DNA from: JANMDN01 sp031376285
GTDB lineage: Bacteria; Actinomycetota; Thermoleophilia; Miltoncostaeales; Miltoncostaeaceae
Length of the DNA: 64,000 nucleotides
Assembly (NCBI GenBank): GCA_031376285.1
Contig: JANMDN010000046.1
Coordinates: forward strand, 62,001-126,000
Direction of reading: 5' to 3'
Part shown: positions 22,234-30,779 of the stretch, in pieces
Position numbering within the stretch: position 1 is the stretch's first letter
How the letters are laid out: each line of letters opens with the position of its first letter
Notes under the pieces: model-generated
Told to the model about the DNA's origin: nothing
The model's database searches: none
The model's input: only the letters and a program-made list of their open reading frames with translations
Position numbers and translations under genes: made by a program

Positions 22234-24489
22234 TCAGACCTGGAGAAGCGCCGCCCGCAGCGCACTCTCGGGCTCGACGTACTCCCTGACCTTCGGGGAG
22301 TCGACGTCGGCGACGATGACCTCGCCGACCTCGTCGTGGACGGCCGCGAAGATGCCGCGCGTCTTCATGTGCTCGGCCTGGCGCTGATTGTCTTCGGTCG
22401 GCGTCAGGTAGTGGATCGACACTGCCTTGTATCGGACGATCAGGAAGAGATGCAGGAGCGTCATGAGGCGCTTACGGCGAAGCGACTCGTCGGTGTTCTG
22501 GTCGCGCACCGAGAGAATCGCCCGTCCACGACGGTCCTGAATCACCCCGAAGACGATGTTTGCGACCTTCTTCTCGTCTGGGTTGATGACGCTCAGCTCG
22601 AGCAGCTCGGAACCTGAGGAGGTGTGCGGACGAAGTAGCACCCGAAGCGGTCCGGCGATGCCGTGATGCGTTGACCAGTCGGCGATCCAGCCAGCGAGGA
22701 GCTTCGTCGGCACCTCTGTCTGGACAAGGTGCTGGGACTGGGTCGAGCCCTCGCCCATCGCCTTCGTCGTCGCGGTCTGGCCTGAGACCGACGCGAGCGC
22801 GGCGTCGGCGCGAGGCCCGCCCACGAGCGTCTGTGGGGTCCGGTACGGCGACTCGATGAGGCGCAGGCGGCGCTGCAACCGCGCGAGCGCGAGCATCCCG
22901 TCAGCGCGAAGCGATGTCGAAAACTCCTCGGCCGCGAGCCCGTCGATCTGGTGCCCACCGTAGGTCATGAAGTTGAAAACGAAGCCCATCTTCCCGAGCT
23001 CCAGGGGGAACTGGCGCATCTCGTCGTCGCTCATGCCCGTCGTGTCCCAGTTAAAGGACGGCGAAAGGTTGTAGGCGAGCATCTGGTTCGGGAACACCGC
23101 GTGGATGGCGTCGGCGAATTCCTTCGCGTCAGCAAGCTCTGCGGTCTTGGTCTCCATCCAGAGGAGATCGGCAAACGGCGCCGCGGCGAGCGACTTGGCG
23201 ATCGCGTACGGAATGCCGCCCTGGATTTGGTAGTAGCCCTCGGGGGTCTTTGCGAGGTCGGGTTCCCAGGCGACGTCGAGACCCAGCGACTCGGCCTTCG
23301 CGCGAGCGTCGAACCACGACGCCGTCGCGGCGAACACCTTCCACTGGTCGATCGTCATTTCGAGAACGGTGCCCTCGTCGGCGCGGAAGGCGATGGCGTC
23401 GGCGACGGCCTGACCGAACGTCTTCAGACCCGACGATGCCTGCCACGCCGCGAGGAACGTATCGGCGACGGCGTCGAGTGTGGCCTCCGGCGAGGCCCCG
23501 GCGCCGGCCGCGTGTGCCGTCGCGGCGGCGTCGATGACCGCGGTGAGTCCCGCGGCGTCGAGCCACTCGTCCGCGGCTGCGTACTCGCTCGCGGAGACCG
23601 CGTAGATCATGTGGCCATTGATGTCAGCGACGCCGGAGGAGTGCAGGCGGCGCATCACGGCAAGGTAGGCGGCCTTGTAGGACGGAACCTCGCGGTTTGT
23701 GACGCCGAGAATGAAGGGCTGGTCCCGCTCGTCACCACAGCTCTCGAGGAGGTTCGCGGCCTCCGCGTCGGTGCGGGCGACGATGATGCCTGGCACGCGC
23801 ATGATGTCGAGCTGAAAGCGGGCCGCGCTCAGGCGCTTGATCTGCTCATCGGACGCCACGAGCACCTTGCCGCCCTGGTGGCCACACTTCTTCGCGCCAG
23901 GCTTTTGGTCCTCGATGTGGTAACCGGGGACGCCAACCTCGACGAAGCGGCGCACCAGGTTGCGAACATGAGCGTCGCCACCATGACCGGTGTCGGCGTC
24001 GGCGATGATGAACGGCGTGAAGTCGACCACGGGTGTCGCGGCGCGCTCAGCCTCACTCATGCGGGCACGCGCGAACTGCTGATTGCGATCGGCGGTCAGC
24101 AGACCTCGCACGAGACCAGAGGCCTCGTCGGGAACCTGACTGAGCGGGTAGCTCGCAAGGTCCGGCCCTGGGTCCTCATCCTTGGAACCCTTCGCCGATG
24201 TCGCCCAGCCGCCAAGGTAGATGCCCTCGATCCCGGCACGCTTCATCGCCACGGCTTGACCTGGCGAGTACGGCCCGAAGCTCGTGATGGACTTGCCTTC
24301 CGAGAACAGCTCGCGAAGCCTGGCGTAGAAGCGTTCAGCGGCGTTCCGGGCCACGGCGTAGTCCGTCGGAAGCGTGCCCTGCTGCTCGACAACCTGCCTG
24401 GGCGTGTGCACGCGGGTGATCTCCGCGAACCTGTCACCACCCATCCACTCGCGAGTGGCCTTCACCTCGTCCTCGAAGAAGGACCCCAT
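22234..24489 (-). CDS. aceA: Isocitrate lyase, long actinobacterial form
   Basis: A 751-residue enzyme splitting isocitrate into succinate and glyoxylate. The catalytic motif KKCGHQGGK lies near residues 200-208, with ADADTGHGGDAHVRNLV upstream (metal site) and SPSFNWDTTGMSDDEM downstream. The length matches the long AceA form of mycobacteria (about 765 residues) and not the 430-residue AceA of E. coli; the extra part is the insertion plus a C-terminal domain of about 150 residues. ATG 24489 has AAGGGG nine bases upstream; TTG 24495 is possible too. A -10-like TAGGAT is seen about 45 bases upstream. It supplies glyoxylate to the malate synthase. Confidence 0.95.
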   Translation of the reverse strand: MGSFFEDEVKATREWMGGDRFAEITRVHTPRQVVEQQGTLPTDYAVARNAAERFYARLRELFSEGKSITSFGPYSPGQAVAMKRAGIEGIYLGGWATSAKGSKDEDPGPDLASYPLSQVPDEASGLVRGLLTADRNQQFARARMSEAERAATPVVDFTPFIIADADTGHGGDAHVRNLVRRFVEVGVPGYHIEDQKPGAKKCGHQGGKVLVASDEQIKRLSAARFQLDIMRVPGIIVARTDAEAANLLESCGDERDQPFILGVTNREVPSYKAAYLAVMRRLHSSGVADINGHMIYAVSASEYAAADEWLDAAGLTAVIDAAATAHAAGAGASPEATLDAVADTFLAAWQASSGLKTFGQAVADAIAFRADEGTVLEMTIDQWKVFAATASWFDARAKAESLGLDVAWEPDLAKTPEGYYQIQGGIPYAIAKSLAAAPFADLLWMETKTAELADAKEFADAIHAVFPNQMLAYNLSPSFNWDTTGMSDDEMRQFPLELGKMGFVFNFMTYGGHQIDGLAAEEFSTSLRADGMLALARLQRRLRLIESPYRTPQTLVGGPRADAALASVSGQTATTKAMGEGSTQSQHLVQTEVPTKLLAGWIADWSTHHGIAGPLRVLLRPHTSSGSELLELSVINPDEKKVANIVFGVIQDRRGRAILSVRDQNTDESLRRKRLMTLLHLFLIVRYKAVSIHYLTPTEDNQRQAEHMKTRGIFAAVHDEVGEVIVADVDSPKVREYVEPESALRAALLQV

Positions 24490-24589
24490 ACTCAAATCCC
24501 CTTTGGCGCTGTTATGTGACAGACAATCCTACGGGCCCGACGGCGAAAGGCCACTGACTCGGGTACCCCGTCTGACCCGCCGCTTGACC

Positions 24590-25243
24590 CTATTTTGTAC
24601 CGAACAGCCGGTCGCCCGCGTCTCCAAGGCCCGGCACGATGTACGCGTTCTCGTCGAGGCGGTCATCGACCGCGGCGGCGAAGACCGGAATCGTTGGGTG
24701 TTTGTCGAAGAACACTCGCAGTCCCTCCGGCGCGGTGACGAGCGCCATGAACCGAACGTTTTGGTCGGCGACGCCGTGCCGATTGAGCACGTCGACAGCC
24801 GCGGCAGCCGAGTGACCGGTGGCAAGCATCGGATCGCACACGATGAAGAGGCGACCTTCGGGCTCCGGCAGCTTGACGAAATACTCGATGGGCTGCTTCG
24901 TCTCGTGGTCGCGATAGAGGCCGATGTGCCCCATACGCGCCGACGGGATGAGCTCCAGGAGGCTCTCCGTCATGCCGAGGCCCGCGCGGAGGATCGCGAC
25001 GACCGCGACCTTCTTCCCGGCGATGACCTGGGCATCGGTCTCGGTCAGGGGCGTTGTGATCCGCTTGGTCGTCATCGGAAGGCTGCGGGTGATCTCGTAG
25101 CCCATGAGGAGCGACGTCTCGCGCAGCAACTGCCGAAAGAGGATCGTCGGCGTCCGCACATCGCGCATCAGCGAGAGCTTGTGCCGGATCAGCGGGTGCT
25201 CGAGGACGTGGAGGTTTGGGAACTCTGAGGTGTTGGTCGTCAT
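24590..25243 (-). CDS. upp: Uracil phosphoribosyltransferase
   Basis: A 217-residue enzyme making UMP from uracil and PRPP. LHVLEHPLIRHKLSLMRD near the N-terminus and FIVCDPMLATGHSAAAAVDV, the PRPP-binding loop, are both typical; YIVPGLGDAGDRLFGTK is the conserved C-terminus that binds uracil. Length fits the family (about 208-210). ATG 25243; a TATCCT sequence about 75 bases upstream could be its -10. It forms its own unit in this window. Confidence 0.95.
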   Translation of the reverse strand: MTTNTSEFPNLHVLEHPLIRHKLSLMRDVRTPTILFRQLLRETSLLMGYEITRSLPMTTKRITTPLTETDAQVIAGKKVAVVAILRAGLGMTESLLELIPSARMGHIGLYRDHETKQPIEYFVKLPEPEGRLFIVCDPMLATGHSAAAAVDVLNRHGVADQNVRFMALVTAPEGLRVFFDKHPTIPVFAAAVDDRLDENAYIVPGLGDAGDRLFGTK

Positions 25244-25394
25244 CTAGCTGGGCGCCCTCGGCGTCCGCCGAATCTCGCGCGCGCACGGGGGCCACCCCGA
25301 ACCACCACCCGGTTTCAGGATATCCGCGCAACCTGTGAGGCCGCTCGCGACGGGTGTCTCGTCTCTGTCACAGATCACGGTCGGTCCTGCCGGC

Positions 25395-25928
25395 CTACCA
25401 GTACGCTGGATAGCGGCCGGGGCGGGTGAGGTTGTTGTAGACGAGCGCGACGGCGACGAGGATCAGCGCTCCGATCAGGGTGGGGAGCCACAGGAACGAC
25501 CAGCCGGCTCCAATCAGGTACACGATCACCGGGTTCGAGCCGGCCGGCGGATGCACGGTTCGAGTGGCCATCATCGCCGCAATCGCCCCCGCGACTCCGA
25601 CGGCTGGGGCCCACCAGTGGAACCCGAATACCTCGACTGAGATCAACCCGATCAGCGTGCTGATGAAGTGCCCCGCCACGACGTTGCGCGGCTGCGAGAA
25701 CGGCGCGTCGGGCACCCCGAAGATCAGCACGCAGGACGCGCCGAATGACCCAAGGACCAGGAGCTCTTCGAGGCCCGTTGAGAGGCCAGCGAGGATCCCA
25801 ATCGCGACGAGACCGCCGAGCGCTCCCAGCCCGATCGCCCGCCACGGCGCGCGCGGCGGGACGGGGAGGCCCTGCCCGCGAAACTTCTCGAGGAAACTTG
25901 CGAGATCGTGTACGCCAGCGCCTGCCAC
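25395..25928 (-). CDS. HPP-family membrane protein
   Basis: A 177-residue protein with four hydrophobic segments and the family signature MATRTVHPPAGSNPVIVYL (about residues 120-138), as well as GVPDAPFSQPRNVVAGHFIS in the middle. HPP proteins are integral membrane proteins; some transport nitrite in cyanobacteria and plastids, but most are uncharacterised. It starts with GTG 25928. No nitrogen-assimilation gene is adjacent. Confidence 0.85.
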   Translation of the reverse strand: MAGAGVHDLASFLEKFRGQGLPVPPRAPWRAIGLGALGGLVAIGILAGLSTGLEELLVLGSFGASCVLIFGVPDAPFSQPRNVVAGHFISTLIGLISVEVFGFHWWAPAVGVAGAIAAMMATRTVHPPAGSNPVIVYLIGAGWSFLWLPTLIGALILVAVALVYNNLTRPGRYPAYW

Positions 25929-26006
25929 GTCGCTCCCTCGGTCGCGTCGCGGGCAGCCTACCGGTGTCTCTCGCCGGCGGCTCGAGGGGCGCGGGGGGCG
26001 TGGCGG

Positions 26007-27386
26007 CTAGAAGTCCCCGCCGCCGCCCATGTCCCCGCCGCCACCGAAGTCTCCGCCACCGCCCATGTCACTGTCGAAGTCTCCACCGCTACCGCCGTCC
26101 CCACCGAACGAACCGCCCGAGTCTCCCGACCACGAGCCCCCGCTGTCAGTGGCCCATCCGCGGTCGGGCGTGAGGATGTCGGAGAGAATCATCCCGCCGA
26201 TCACCGGGACGAGCCAACCGCCCCCGAAGCCGCCGCCCCCACGCCAACCGGAACCAGGACCGGGGATATTCCAGTACGGAACGTTCTCCCCGCCGACCGG
26301 CACCGTCCGCACAGGCGGGCGATCGCCCGAGGCAAGTCGATCGGCGCAGGACTGACACACGGGCAGATCGACGCTTCCCTGTGGGCCCTCGATTGGGAAC
26401 GTGGCCAGCGCCTTTCCATGCTTTGGATCGAAACTGCAAAGGCCTTCGAGGAGCGGCGAGTCGGAGCTCGGGACCGGTTTGCCATCGAGCATCGCTCGTG
26501 CCGCTTGGGCCGCTCGCAGTCCGCGTTCGAGCCCTTCGCCGATCCGGCCGATCTCCGCCTCGGTGGCTGCGGAGGCGAGTTTGTCCCGCGCCGATCCGTA
26601 CTCGGCGACGGCCTGGTCGTAGTGTGCGCGCGCGGCGGGGGCACCGTCCGGAGCCAAGGAGATGTCCCCGTCGAGGTCGCCAATGTAGGTCGCGAGGCCG
26701 TCGATCAATGGATCGAGGGCGGCCTTTCGGGCGTCGAGTGTTGCCTGTGCCGCCCGACGCCGACGACGGCGTCCCACGACCCGGAAGAGCATCGTGAGGC
26801 CAGCAAAGACGGCGACCATCACTCCAAGAAACGCCGCGAAGCGGATGCCGCCGGAGCTCGTGGACCCGTCCGAACCACCGCCGTTCGACGACGGCGCGGA
26901 TGGAGGCGGGGTATCGACGGGCTCGCCTGAAGCGAGTTGCCGTGCGATCGCGATCGTCCCGGTGATCGGGTCGCTCCGAAGCTGGGGTTTGAACGCATTG
27001 AAGACGCGGTCGGCGTACACGCTGGTGTAAGGGCCAGCGATGCTCAGCGAATTTCCGCTCGATGTCAGCGTGAGCGCGAGAACCTGGCCGCGAAACGACG
27101 AGCCGTCCCGAAGCTGACGGCGAATCCCGGCGGCGTACTGGCGCCCCTCGGAGGGCTTGCTCGCGAGGACAATGAACTTCGTTGGTTTCCCGCCCACCGT
27201 GATCTCCGACGAGGCCGTCCGCAGTGCCGAGACCTGATCACTCGTGATGTTGGCGCCCGCATCGACGACGACGTCGGTTGTGCGCATGTCGTCGATGACG
27301 GCCGCGGAGACAAAGGCCACCGGCGCGCTCATGGCCATGACCAGGAGTGCGCAGCGAACGACCCTCAGGGCTCGGCGCCCGACCAT
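26007..27386 (-). CDS. TPM/YgcG-like membrane protein with Gly-rich tail
   Basis: A 459-residue protein: a signal or membrane segment (residues about 8-28), an exported domain of about 120 residues (VVVDAGANITSDQVSALRTAS...), a low-complexity linker, a membrane segment (FAAFLGVMVAVFAGLTMLF), a basic RRRRRRAAQ stop-transfer, a helical cytoplasmic part, a possible zinc site (CSFDPKHG... CQSCADRL), another hydrophobic stretch, and a tail of Gly-Gly-Asp-Phe-type repeats. This order resembles TPM/YgcG (DUF477-like) proteins, but the exported domain is divergent. It lies 11 bp after the upstream hypothetical gene on the same strand. Function unknown. Confidence 0.6.
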   Translation of the reverse strand: MVGRRALRVVRCALLVMAMSAPVAFVSAAVIDDMRTTDVVVDAGANITSDQVSALRTASSEITVGGKPTKFIVLASKPSEGRQYAAGIRRQLRDGSSFRGQVLALTLTSSGNSLSIAGPYTSVYADRVFNAFKPQLRSDPITGTIAIARQLASGEPVDTPPPSAPSSNGGGSDGSTSSGGIRFAAFLGVMVAVFAGLTMLFRVVGRRRRRRAAQATLDARKAALDPLIDGLATYIGDLDGDISLAPDGAPAARAHYDQAVAEYGSARDKLASAATEAEIGRIGEGLERGLRAAQAARAMLDGKPVPSSDSPLLEGLCSFDPKHGKALATFPIEGPQGSVDLPVCQSCADRLASGDRPPVRTVPVGGENVPYWNIPGPGSGWRGGGGFGGGWLVPVIGGMILSDILTPDRGWATDSGGSWSGDSGGSFGGDGGSGGDFDSDMGGGGDFGGGGDMGGGGDF

Positions 27387-27397
27387 GTGTAGGAGGC

Positions 27398-27886
27398 CTA
27401 GCTTTCGCCGGTTTTTTCGTCCGGCCCGTTCGCGATCTCAGCGAGGGCCCGCACGAGCTGCACGGACATCCCGTCGTCGGTGGCCACCTGCACCTGGCTG
27501 CCGTCGGCGTCCTGAAAGGCGAACATCCAATGCGGGACGAGACCCTGCTCGCCCTCGTGCGGCGGGGTGACCGAGACACCCACAACCTCAGGGTTCAGCG
27601 CCATAAAGAACCCGGATGGCATGACCGTGGGCTCGGGCGTAAAGCCCTGTCCGTCGGGCACATTCGCCCGGATGGGCTCGGCCTGGGTGATCGCGTTCAT
27701 CACACCTTCGGCGTCGTTTGTGCTCATGAACACCTGCAGCAGGATGCTTGGCCCGCCGCGGAACTCGAGCACCGCGCGCGGAATCGAGACAGGATCCGGG
27801 GCGTCGCCGCCTTCTTCGACCTCCACTTCCACCTCGACGGGCGACCAGGCGAAATCGGTGGCCTGAAAGACGATCATTTGCCGCAT
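27398..27886 (-). CDS. Hypothetical protein
   Basis: A 162-residue soluble protein starting MRQMIVFQATDFAWSPVEVEVEVEEGGD, with an acidic N-terminal strand region, and FRGGPSILLQVFMSTNDAEGV and PHWMFAFQDADGSQVQVATDDG later. No cysteines of note, membrane segments or known motif. The start (ATG 27886) has AGAGG about eight bases upstream and overlaps the divergent pabB start by two bases. It is cotranscribed with the TPM-like gene. I do not recognise the family. Confidence 0.6.
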   Translation of the reverse strand: MRQMIVFQATDFAWSPVEVEVEVEEGGDAPDPVSIPRAVLEFRGGPSILLQVFMSTNDAEGVMNAITQAEPIRANVPDGQGFTPEPTVMPSGFFMALNPEVVGVSVTPPHEGEQGLVPHWMFAFQDADGSQVQVATDDGMSVQLVRALAEIANGPDEKTGES

Positions 27887-29186
27887 GGAGCAACCTCTCG
27901 GATCGGGACGCGTTCCCGGCATTGTCCCATACCGTCGTGGCGCACCGTTTGGAAGACGGGTACGCCCCGACCAGGTCCTCGCGGCGGTTTGTGCCATGCC
28001 TGAGCCGGCCCTTGTTCGCCAGCACGGGCGGTGGATCGTGGCGGCCGCTCCCGCCGAGCGCGTCGAAGGTCGCGATTGCCTGGCGACGCTCAACCGGCCG
28101 GTGCTCGCAAACCGAGCGGCCGACGCGATGGCCGACGGCTGGATCGGCCTCTTCTCATACGACGCCGCGACGTTCATCGAACGCCTCCCGGATCCCCTCC
28201 CCGACCCGGGTGGACCTCCCATCGCGACCCTGGCCAGGTACCCGGCCGTCTTCGCCGTAAACGACGACGGCACCTGGTCGATCGAGGCGGTCTCACCACG
28301 GGCGACCGCTCGACTGCTCGACGGGGTCGATCCGTCTGCGTCCTGGCCGACGCCGCCGGCAGGCCTGCGCGGCCCCATGCCAACGTCGAGCCTCTCTCCC
28401 TCCGAGCATCGGCGCGCCGTCGACGAGGCACGCGAGTTCATTCGGGCGGGCGACTGCTACCAAGTAAACCTCGCGATGCGCCTCACGGCGGCGTGGTCAA
28501 GGGGCGGTCCGGCGCTTGCGTCGGGTATCTGGGACGCAGCCGGCCCGGCGGCCTACCGCGCCTACCTCGCCCTTCCAGACGGAGTGCTGATCTCGGCGTC
28601 ACCGGAGCGGCTCGTCCGCACCGAGCCCGGCGCGACGGGACCGAGCGCTGTCAGCGGTCCGATCAAGGGGACCGCGCTCCCCGGCAAGTACGAGGAGCTC
28701 CAACGGAGCACGAAGAACCGGGCCGAGCACGTGATGATCGTCGACCTCATCCGAAACGACCTCGGCCGGGTTTCAGTGCCCGGTGGCGTCAGTGTGCCGC
28801 GCCTGACCTATCGCCTTTCGACCGACTACGCCGAGCACATGGTGAGCGACGTTCGGGCTGAACTCCGACCGGGGGTGAGTGCTGGCCACATCCTCACCGC
28901 GCTCCTACCGGGCGGGTCGGTGACCGGCTGCCCAAAGATCCGCTCGATGGAGATCATCCGCTCGCTCGAACCGGTGTCTCGCGGGCCGGCGTTCGGGAGC
29001 GTCGTCGCGGTGGGCCGTGACGGATCCCTCGACGCCAACATCCTCATCCGAACGGCATGGTTGCGCGGCGAGGTCGCCCGCTACTGGTGCGGGGGTGCGG
29101 TCGTCTGGGACTCCGACCCTGACGAGGAACACGCTGAGGCGTGGCTTAAGGCGTTCCCGTTCCTGAAAGCGATCGGGGCCGCGTGA
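27885..29186 (+). CDS. pabB: Aminodeoxychorismate synthase component I
   Basis: A 433-residue chorismate-binding enzyme. The C-terminal catalytic domain has AGDCYQVNLAMRL, SASPERLV, GPIKGTALPGKYEELQRSTKNRAEHVMIVDLIRNDLGRV and LPGGSVTGCPKIRSMEIIRSLEP. The Lys in PIKGT marks PabB as opposed to anthranilate synthase (PIAGT). With a PabA-type glutaminase, which is not here, it makes 4-amino-4-deoxychorismate for folate. The start at ATG 27885 is uncertain, as it overlaps the divergent gene by two bases; GTG 27912 would also keep the fold. The next gene, PabC, is coupled by a GTGA overlap. Confidence 0.92.
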   Translation: MEQPLGSGRVPGIVPYRRGAPFGRRVRPDQVLAAVCAMPEPALVRQHGRWIVAAAPAERVEGRDCLATLNRPVLANRAADAMADGWIGLFSYDAATFIERLPDPLPDPGGPPIATLARYPAVFAVNDDGTWSIEAVSPRATARLLDGVDPSASWPTPPAGLRGPMPTSSLSPSEHRRAVDEAREFIRAGDCYQVNLAMRLTAAWSRGGPALASGIWDAAGPAAYRAYLALPDGVLISASPERLVRTEPGATGPSAVSGPIKGTALPGKYEELQRSTKNRAEHVMIVDLIRNDLGRVSVPGGVSVPRLTYRLSTDYAEHMVSDVRAELRPGVSAGHILTALLPGGSVTGCPKIRSMEIIRSLEPVSRGPAFGSVVAVGRDGSLDANILIRTAWLRGEVARYWCGGAVVWDSDPDEEHAEAWLKAFPFLKAIGAA

Positions 29187-29983
29187 CGCGTGTCGCGTTC
29201 GTCGATGGCGAGCAGGTCGAGTGGCCAGGGCCGGCGACAATCGACGACCCGACGACGGTTCCGGGTGCGGGTCTCTTCGAGACGATGCGCGCGACGCGTG
29301 GCGATATCCCGCTGACGTCGTGCCACCTGGGGCGGTTGCTGACCTCCGCGGAGGCCCTGGGCCTCCGGTGCCCGACGCGGGCGACGCTCGAAGGTTTCCT
29401 CCAACGCGCCGTTGCGGAGATCGGACCGAGCGACCATCGCGTTCGCCTCGTGCTGGAGACCTCCGGACACGTGGTCATCCAGGTCGCCGAGTTCGAGATC
29501 GATGACACGCCCATCAGGTTATCGACCGTGATTGGCCCGGTCCAAGCCGAGGGCTTCGCCGAGCACAAGACGACCGCCTATCTCCCCTACGTTCAGGCGC
29601 GCCAGCGGGCCGAGGCGGCCGGAGCCGACCATGCCCTGATCGTGGGGCCCGACGGGTCGGTGCTTGAAGCCGACCACGCAAGCATCGTTGCCCTCATCGA
29701 CGACGAGTGGGTGACGCCGAGCGCCGAAGGCATCCTTCTTGGCATCGCCCGAGCCCTCCTGATCGAGCGCATCGGCGTCCGGCCGACGACGATCTCAGTT
29801 GCCGACCTCGCACGCGCAGGGGCTGTTTTCGTGGTCAACGCCCTCCGCGGGGCCAGCAGGGTGGCGGCACTGGACGGTCGCGACTTGCCGCTGCCAGGTG
29901 AGGTGCTTGGACACATCCGCAACGCGCTGCCGGAGTTGCATCGAAGGGCCCTGGACAAGGACCGCCCCCGACGCAATCCCTGA
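29183..29983 (+). CDS. pabC: Aminodeoxychorismate lyase (class IV aminotransferase fold)
   Basis: A 266-residue PLP enzyme of fold type IV. GAGLFETMRATRGDIPLTSCHLGRL is the N-terminal signature; EHKTTAYLPYVQARQRA holds the Schiff-base Lys; ADHALIVGPDGSVLEADHASI and FVVNALRG follow the family order. Its location right after pabB, with the GTG start overlapping the pabB stop, makes the lyase (4-aminobenzoate plus pyruvate) far more likely than a branched-chain or D-amino acid aminotransferase. The C-terminus ends in a basic tail. Confidence 0.88.
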   Translation: MTRVAFVDGEQVEWPGPATIDDPTTVPGAGLFETMRATRGDIPLTSCHLGRLLTSAEALGLRCPTRATLEGFLQRAVAEIGPSDHRVRLVLETSGHVVIQVAEFEIDDTPIRLSTVIGPVQAEGFAEHKTTAYLPYVQARQRAEAAGADHALIVGPDGSVLEADHASIVALIDDEWVTPSAEGILLGIARALLIERIGVRPTTISVADLARAGAVFVVNALRGASRVAALDGRDLPLPGEVLGHIRNALPELHRRALDKDRPRRNP

Positions 29984-30113
29984 TCTGCAACGCGACGATC
30001 GGAGCGCCAACCCCGAATCCCGACCTGGCCCAGGGCATCGGCCTGAGGGCAGGCCCAGAGCGGCCTTTTGCGATTGGCGACTTTTCTACCTAGCGTGGTG
30101 CGAATCTACCTCA

Positions 30114-30365
30114 ATGGCGTTGAGCGTAAAGCACCCTGAAGCTGATCGGCTCGCCCGTGACTTGGCTCGTGCCACCGGCGAAACGATTACTGAGGCCGTC
30201 ATCACTTCCCTACGGGAACGACTCGCTCGCGAGACAGGCGGGACCCGACCGGAGGCGCGAATCGCGCAGATGCGTGCCATCGCGCGGCGCGTTTCGATGA
30301 TGCCGGTGCTTGATCCTCGTGCAACGGAACAAAATCTCTATGACGAGGCCGGACTGCCGGCGTGA
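30114..30365 (+). CDS. vapB: VapB-type antitoxin (PSK family)
   Basis: An 83-residue protein starting MALSVKHPEADRLARDLARATGETITEAVITSLRERLAR, the typical opening of the PSK/Rv0623-like antitoxin family. The tail (MPVLDPRATEQNLYDEAGLPA) with its Asp-Glu-Leu close binds the toxin; the usual D-x-x-L-Y-D-E-x-G-L-P pattern is seen. It overlaps the toxin by four bases (GTGA at 30362). Confidence 0.88.
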   Translation: MALSVKHPEADRLARDLARATGETITEAVITSLRERLARETGGTRPEARIAQMRAIARRVSMMPVLDPRATEQNLYDEAGLPA

Positions 30366-30751
30366 TCGTTGTCGACACCTCGGCGCTCGTCGCCGTTGTC
30401 ACCGGCGAAGCTGCCGGTGAGCGTTGCGTGGAAGTCCTGAGCAAAGCGACGACGATCTGTGTGTCTGCGGTGAGCCTGGTGGAGGCAGGCATCGTTCTCG
30501 AGTCTCGTCACGGGGCGATCATCGCTGGCGAACTCGACCTTCTTATCCAAGCGCTCGGCATTGCCGTCGTCCCGGTTGACGTCGCACACGTCGCGATGGC
30601 CCGTCAGGCGTACCGGCTCTACGGCAAAGGGCGCGACCCGGCGGCGCTAAACGTCGGGGACTGCTTTTCCTACGCGCTCGCCCGCCTCAACGTGGCCCCG
30701 CTGCTCTTTGTCGGCAACGACTTCGGTCGGACGGATATCGAACCCGCCTGA
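30362..30751 (+). CDS. vapC: VapC-type PIN toxin
   Basis: A 129-residue PIN protein: VIVVDTSALVAVVTGE-type opening with the first Asp, SAVSLVEAGIVLESRHG (Glu), and ALNVGDCFSYALAR, the highly conserved C-terminal block with the third Asp; PLLFVGNDFGRTDI has the last Asp. This is the Rv0624-like VapC group and pairs with the PSK antitoxin. GTG start with GTGA overlap. Complete and probably active. Confidence 0.9.
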   Translation: MIVVDTSALVAVVTGEAAGERCVEVLSKATTICVSAVSLVEAGIVLESRHGAIIAGELDLLIQALGIAVVPVDVAHVAMARQAYRLYGKGRDPAALNVGDCFSYALARLNVAPLLFVGNDFGRTDIEPA

Positions 30752-30779
30752 TCGGAACCGGTGGGCCTCGCCTCTTCGG

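Noticed and set aside
22951..24519. 522-codon plus-strand open frame opposite isocitrate lyase
   Set aside because: It is the mirror of a well-conserved enzyme in high-GC DNA, has no family motif and is rich in Arg, Gly, His and Val as expected of shadow frames.
26029..26160. Pro/Ser-rich repeat frame on the plus strand, resembling a low-complexity protein
   Set aside because: It is the complement of the Gly-Gly-Asp-Phe tail of the TPM-like gene.
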